Part shown: one piece after another, positions 60,449-64,000 of the stretch
Layout of the letters: each line of letters begins with the position of its first letter
Numbering within the stretch: position 1 is the stretch's first letter
Assembly (NCBI GenBank): GCA_002346645.1
Contig: DEAD01000014.1
Coordinates: 87,043-151,042 of the forward strand
Direction of reading: 5' to 3'
Source of the DNA: Dehalococcoidia bacterium UBA2991
GTDB lineage: Bacteria > Chloroflexota > Dehalococcoidia > Tepidiformales > Tepidiformaceae
DNA: 64,000 nucleotides
Notes under the pieces: model-generated
What the model was told of the DNA's origin: nothing
What the model saw: only the letters and a program-made list of their open reading frames with translations
Database searches by the model: none
Made by a program: the position numbers and the translations under genes

Positions 60449-61800
60449 CGGCGGCGGGAGCCGCTAGCAGTACGCGATGGCAAGTTGTAGGGCCTGGCAA
60501 GGATAGCTACATGCTGGCTTAGCTTGGGATCAAGAGCACGAACAGCTACACGAGGATGTGCCTCACGCAGCTCGTCGAGGGAGAGTGCGGCAGTAATAAT
60601 GGTGGGCAGTCGCGAGGAGGCTCGGTAATTCGCAATTTGAAAGAGCTTCTCGACGGCCCAGGATGAACTGCTATGAGAGCCGAGATCATCAAGCACAAGG
60701 AGCCCAGCATTACGAATATCGTTGAATAACTCGTCGTAGCCTGGATCACCACGACCGGGGGCAAAAGATGCGCGTAGGTGGTCGAGCAAATCAGGAACCA
60801 CGGCAAAGAAGGCATCTCCCCCATTGCGCATGACACCGTCTACAACAGCAGCTGCAAGATGCGTCTTGCCACAGCCACTTTCACCGAGGATAAGCATCCA
60901 ACCCTCAGGGGAGTCAGCGAAGCGATGAGCGCTTTCCCAGGCGGTCTGGAGCGACTCGTTTTCTTGAGCAGCGTAGTTGGGAAAGCGGGTATGGAAGTTG
61001 TGAAAGCCAAAGTCACCAAGACGCTCCCGCGTCATGCCTCCTATCTGACGATAGCCAGAAAGAGAAACTCCACCAGACAAATCCAGAACGGCACCGGAAG
61101 CAAGTCGTCGAGAGGTCCGTTCATCAAAAGGCTCGGTAAGGGAGTAACAGGTAAAGACAGTAGGGAGAGCAGCGTTATACCGAGCGTTTACAAGTTGAAA
61201 GAGTTTTTCGCGAGCCCAATCGCTGGAAGAAGCAGCATCAATGTCATCCAGGATGAGCAGTGGAGTGTTCCGAACCTGCTCAAAAAGGACATCAAAGCCC
61301 GGTTCTCCTTCAGCTGGTTGGTAGGAGGCACGAAGACCATCAAGAAGATCGGGGGTAAACATGAAAAGGGCAGGCTCTCCGCGGCCTATCCGCTCGTTGG
61401 CAATAGCGGCAGCGAGATGGGTCTTGCCTGATCCGCTTGGCCCCTTGAGAACTAGCCAGCCTTCGGGCTTACCTGCGTAAGCACGGACTTGAGAAACAGC
61501 AGCCCCTTCCCCTTCAAAGGCATCAAAGGTAAACCGCGTGAGGGCCCCGAGATTACTTACTCGTTCCAGCCGAGACCTACGTACCTCCCTAGTCTCGTCC
61601 AGAACACAAACACATGGCTCTGCTCGACCAAAGAGAGGGTCTTCAAGCAAGCGAGCGCGACGGACGAAACCAGCGCCACCACAATGGGAGCAGCTTTCGT
61701 CGCCAGCTTTTTCAGCGATTAGGTGTGACGCGTCCTGCAGCTCCATCGCCGAGGAATCGGCGGCGGCGGCGCTCGACAGAATCTCGTCCAGACGTTTCAT
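60445..61800 (-). CDS. DnaC/IstB-like ATPase with two tandem AAA+ modules
   Basis: A 451-residue protein. N-terminal cysteines CSHC (37-40) and CVC (63-65) suggest a zinc site as in helicase loaders. Two homologous ATPase modules follow: Walker A1 GPSGSGKT (about 120-127) with B1 LLILDDID, and Walker A2 GESGCGKT (about 306-313) with B2 LLVLDDLG. Each is preceded by an F..A..PEGW block. It is probably a replicative helicase loader, next to dnaD and dnaB. MKRLDEIL at 61800 is the start I use; it overlaps dnaD by 89 bases, with a weak Shine-Dalgarno. Confidence 0.87.
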   Translation of the reverse strand: MKRLDEILSSAAAADSSAMELQDASHLIAEKAGDESCSHCGGAGFVRRARLLEDPLFGRAEPCVCVLDETREVRRSRLERVSNLGALTRFTFDAFEGEGAAVSQVRAYAGKPEGWLVLKGPSGSGKTHLAAAIANERIGRGEPALFMFTPDLLDGLRASYQPAEGEPGFDVLFEQVRNTPLLILDDIDAASSSDWAREKLFQLVNARYNAALPTVFTCYSLTEPFDERTSRRLASGAVLDLSGGVSLSGYRQIGGMTRERLGDFGFHNFHTRFPNYAAQENESLQTAWESAHRFADSPEGWMLILGESGCGKTHLAAAVVDGVMRNGGDAFFAVVPDLLDHLRASFAPGRGDPGYDELFNDIRNAGLLVLDDLGSHSSSSWAVEKLFQIANYRASSRLPTIITAALSLDELREAHPRVAVRALDPKLSQHVAILARPYNLPSRTASGSRRR

Positions 61801-62431
61801 GTTGCTGGTTCCCTTCGGACCAGTTTTGAAGCATGCGCTCAACATACTTCCAGTTGCGAATGTTGCGTTCAGCCGCCTCGCGAAAGGCTGACTCGATAAG
61901 ATGTTGCGGGTACTGGTCTGCGGCGACAAGCAGACGCTCGGCAACGAGCGGGGTGATCGTGCCGACATGCTCCTCGTACAGCTGGAAGATGTTGGGCCGT
62001 CGGACCGGTTGAGCCTCATAGGCAATAGCGCCAGGCCGAAGTTCAATATCTCCGCCCCGGGCTCGGGCTACAGCCCGCCGAGAAGCGGAATTGTTCACGA
62101 AGTAAACAGTCTCCTGCTGCCCCCCCCCGGCAAGGTCAAGCACCAACAGTGCACCACACTCAACACAAGCAGTGAGGCCTCGTTCCAGCGATTCACGACC
62201 GCCCGCGAGAGCATTAAATGAGGATGCGGCTTCAGGGAGGACCCAGATTTGCGCAGCAGTTACAAAGCGGGCATCACCCTGCTGCTCCTGGACCAAGCGG
62301 GCTACCCATAGAAATGCCAATAGGTCACCAGGTTCACGCATTGCGGGTAGGACCGTAGAGAAGAAGGAATTGTGGATTGCAGTAGCCTTCCCAATTCCTG
62401 GAAAGCCCTCGAAGGGGGCCAGTTCCGTCAT
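61712..62431 (-). CDS. DnaD-like replication protein
   Basis: A 239-residue protein whose C-terminal part (YEEHVGTITPLVAERLLVAADQ to NIRNWKYVERMLQNWSEG) is the DnaD/DnaB-N-like domain (DDBH2) that binds DNA and helps load the helicase. The N-terminal part is less conserved. Its start overlaps the dnaB stop (ATGA). It is the middle gene of a replication unit dnaB-dnaD-dnaC-like. Confidence 0.86.
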   Translation of the reverse strand: MTELAPFEGFPGIGKATAIHNSFFSTVLPAMREPGDLLAFLWVARLVQEQQGDARFVTAAQIWVLPEAASSFNALAGGRESLERGLTACVECGALLVLDLAGGGQQETVYFVNNSASRRAVARARGGDIELRPGAIAYEAQPVRRPNIFQLYEEHVGTITPLVAERLLVAADQYPQHLIESAFREAAERNIRNWKYVERMLQNWSEGNQQHETSGRDSVERRRRRFLGDGAAGRVTPNR

Positions 62432-63843
62432 TGGCCAATCTCCTCGGGAACTAAGTCCTCATCCTCAGCCTGAAGAACCCAATCCTCGAATTTCGCAAGA
62501 CGTTGTCGGAAGCGGAGCTCAACTGTGCCGGTGGGACCATTTCGATGCTTAGCAACAATGACCTGAGCAACACCTTGCGGGTAGGCACTCTCAGGCATCT
62601 CCGGGTGCTCAACCATCCATTGCTCACGAGTAATGTAAAGCTCCTCGCGGCTGAGAAAGATAACTACATCTGCATCTTGTTCGATAGAACCCGAGTCTCG
62701 AAGATCGGAAAGCATAGGAATTCGAGGGTGACGCTGCTCAATGGCCCGGGAGAGCTGGGCGAGTGCTATAACGGGAACGTTCAGCTCACGGGCAAGGCCT
62801 TTTAGTGTTCGTGAAATGTAACTGATCTCTTGAACTCGGTTCTCACGACCATTCCAACTTGCATCCGACTGCATAAGTTGAAGATAGTCCACAACCACTA
62901 GATCCACACCATGAGAGCTGGCCAGCCTGCGGACCTTGGAGCGTAGCTCGGCAACGGTAAGGGTAGGAGAGTCATCAAACCAAATATTTGCACCAGCAAG
63001 CTCGCCTGTAGCTCGAATGATTCGCCTCTCCTCTAGCTCGGTCTGTCCGCCGAGTCGCAGACGAGTGCTATCAACCCCAGACTCAGCGGCAAGAAGGCGG
63101 ACCGCCAGCTGTTCGGCCGACATCTCAAGGGAGAAGAAAGCGACATTCCCGCCTTGGTTGATAGCAGCATTGCGAGCAATACCAAGGGCAAAACTAGACT
63201 TTCCCACGCTCGGTCGAGCGCCAACAATGACCAGATCCTCCCGCTTAAGGCCTCCGAGCAGGTGATCTAGATCACTAAAGCCTGCTTCCACTGCGGCAAG
63301 CTCACGGCGCTCAGCTGACTCAGCATCCTCATCAAGATAGGCCTGAAGGATCTGCCCTATGTGAACAAAGTCTCGGAAGTTTTCCCCCCCTCGTAATCGC
63401 TGGAGCAACTCTTCCGAACGAGAAAAGACGGATTCAAGGTCTGCAGGAGCCTCATAGGCAAGCTGCAGAATGCCAGTTGCGGCATTTATGAGACCACGGT
63501 AGGTACTATCTCGCTTAACGATTTGGGCATAGAACTCGACACCAACACTGGTAGGTAGCTGGCGAATGATATCGCCGAGATAGCTCTGTCCCCCAATCTC
63601 CTCGAGGCGTTCACGACGGTCGAGCTCATGGGCAATGGTTATTTGGTTGATCGACTCATCGCGCTCCCAAAGCTCATTAGCTGCTTCGTAAATCCAGGCG
63701 TTCTTTTCCCGGAAAAAGTCCGGCGACTTAAGGATCGGCGAAACCCTAGAGATGGCTTCTGGATCGACCAGCAAGGCTGCGATCACAGCCTCCTCGGCCT
63801 CGACATCGTGAGGTGGAAGGCGCTCTAGAAAGGGAAGGGTCAT
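62428..63843 (-). CDS. dnaB: Replicative DNA helicase DnaB
   Basis: A 471-residue hexameric helicase. The N-terminal DnaB helical domain (DVEAEEAVIAALLVDPEAI) leads to the RecA-like motor with Walker A GARPSVGKSS, Walker B VVVDYLQLM and sensor ALAQLSRAIEQR. It unwinds the replication fork. No intein. It ends overlapping dnaD. Confidence 0.97.
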   Translation of the reverse strand: MTLPFLERLPPHDVEAEEAVIAALLVDPEAISRVSPILKSPDFFREKNAWIYEAANELWERDESINQITIAHELDRRERLEEIGGQSYLGDIIRQLPTSVGVEFYAQIVKRDSTYRGLINAATGILQLAYEAPADLESVFSRSEELLQRLRGGENFRDFVHIGQILQAYLDEDAESAERRELAAVEAGFSDLDHLLGGLKREDLVIVGARPSVGKSSFALGIARNAAINQGGNVAFFSLEMSAEQLAVRLLAAESGVDSTRLRLGGQTELEERRIIRATGELAGANIWFDDSPTLTVAELRSKVRRLASSHGVDLVVVDYLQLMQSDASWNGRENRVQEISYISRTLKGLARELNVPVIALAQLSRAIEQRHPRIPMLSDLRDSGSIEQDADVVIFLSREELYITREQWMVEHPEMPESAYPQGVAQVIVAKHRNGPTGTVELRFRQRLAKFEDWVLQAEDEDLVPEEIGQ

Positions 63844-63923
63844 ACCAAACGAAACAGCAGCAGAACTCGAGGGCGCAACTAATATTGGTGCGTACTGGTC
63901 TCTGCTTTCCGTCCCCCTTCCTG

Positions 63924-64000
63924 CTAGCTTTCCACGCTTTGGTCAGCAGGCAAATCTGTTTCTTCTACCACGGCGACTTCAGCTTCCGATGCTTCAGCTT
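63924..64000 (-). CDS. C-terminal end of an upstream gene, possibly ribosomal protein L9 (partial)
   Basis: The last 25 codons of a minus-strand gene that continues beyond the window. The tail is acidic, AEASEAEVAVVEETDLPADQ, ending at TAG 63924-63926. Position just before dnaB suggests rplI, which often precedes dnaB and may carry an acidic tail. This is inferred from synteny only. Confidence 0.5.
   Translation of the reverse strand, partial: AEASEAEVAVVEETDLPADQSVES

Noticed and set aside
1..64000. CRISPR arrays, tRNA/rRNA genes, transposases, prophage genes
   Set aside because: No repeat arrays, cloverleaf-like segments, transposase motifs or phage proteins were seen by eye. A covariance-model scan would be needed to exclude a tRNA rigorously.

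Overview
The window is a gene-dense bacterial chromosome segment with mixed strands and short gaps. I find no rRNA, tRNA, insertion sequence or CRISPR array. Housekeeping anchors are lspA-rluD-gltX (about 23.1-26.0 kb), infA (15.3 kb), moaD-moaE (59.2-59.9 kb) and dnaC-like/dnaD/dnaB at the right edge, preceded by what is probably the tail of rplI. The rest is dominated by redundant oxidoreductase families: at least seven classical SDRs, two atypical SDRs, an LLM flavin oxidoreductase, a Rieske ring hydroxylase, two acyl-CoA-dehydrogenase-fold flavoproteins, two ThuA-like proteins, two SnoaL-like proteins and four small-molecule kinases of the CHK/APH type. This content fits a heterotrophic Chloroflexota lineage of the SAR202/Dehalococcoidia-related type. 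That placement is inferred from gene content and not from a marker phylogeny.

Layout. 0-15 kb: GDPD fragment, alcohol dehydrogenase, 2-hydroxyacyl-CoA lyase/oxalyl-CoA decarboxylase-like enzyme, SDR, cupin, CHK-like kinase, crotonase-fold protein, MFS exporter, Rieske oxygenase, a thioredoxin-fold/thioredoxin-reductase fusion, D-2-hydroxyacid dehydrogenase, ThuA-like protein and a PRISE-type reductase. 15-23 kb: infA, metallo-beta-lactamase-fold hydrolase, a tandem pair of CHK-like kinases, DinB-like proteins, SDR, hot-dog protein and aldo/keto reductase. 23-26 kb: gltX, rluD, lspA. 26-35 kb: tandem SDR duplicates, SnoaL, more SDRs, LLM oxidoreductase, epimerase, a DUF6285-like protein with its kinase, and SnoaL. 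35-39 kb: peptide-type ABC permeases and a Tat lipoprotein binding protein, with no ATPase genes. 39-43 kb: acyl-CoA dehydrogenase, flavin monooxygenase-like protein, ThuA, SDR. 43.7-49.6 kb: a complete acetoin/2-oxoacid dehydrogenase operon (E1alpha, E1beta, AcoX, E2, E3). 49.7-53.3 kb: a small redox cluster with two AhpD/CMD-family proteins, a Rieske ferredoxin and a CoA-transferase. 53.4-59 kb: a MoxR/DUF58/BatD-like/BatA/BatB-TPR operon. 59-64 kb: molybdopterin synthase, Nudix hydrolase and replication genes.

Most notable observations. (1) The AhpD-like gene at 50785-51300 is interrupted by one in-frame TGA exactly at the second cysteine of its CxxC motif. A SECIS-like stem-loop begins 7 nt downstream, so I interpret the gene as a selenoprotein (CGYU). 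(2) In the MoxR-Bat operon, four consecutive junctions overlap as TTGA, GTGA, CTGA and ATGA, which implies a genuine CTG start for batA with a strong Shine-Dalgarno. (3) acoX also lacks any ATG/GTG/TTG start at its conserved N-terminus and probably starts at CTG. Further points are a helicase-loader-like protein with two ATPase modules, an E2 with two subunit-binding domains, and duplicated SDRs whose catalytic lysine is displaced.
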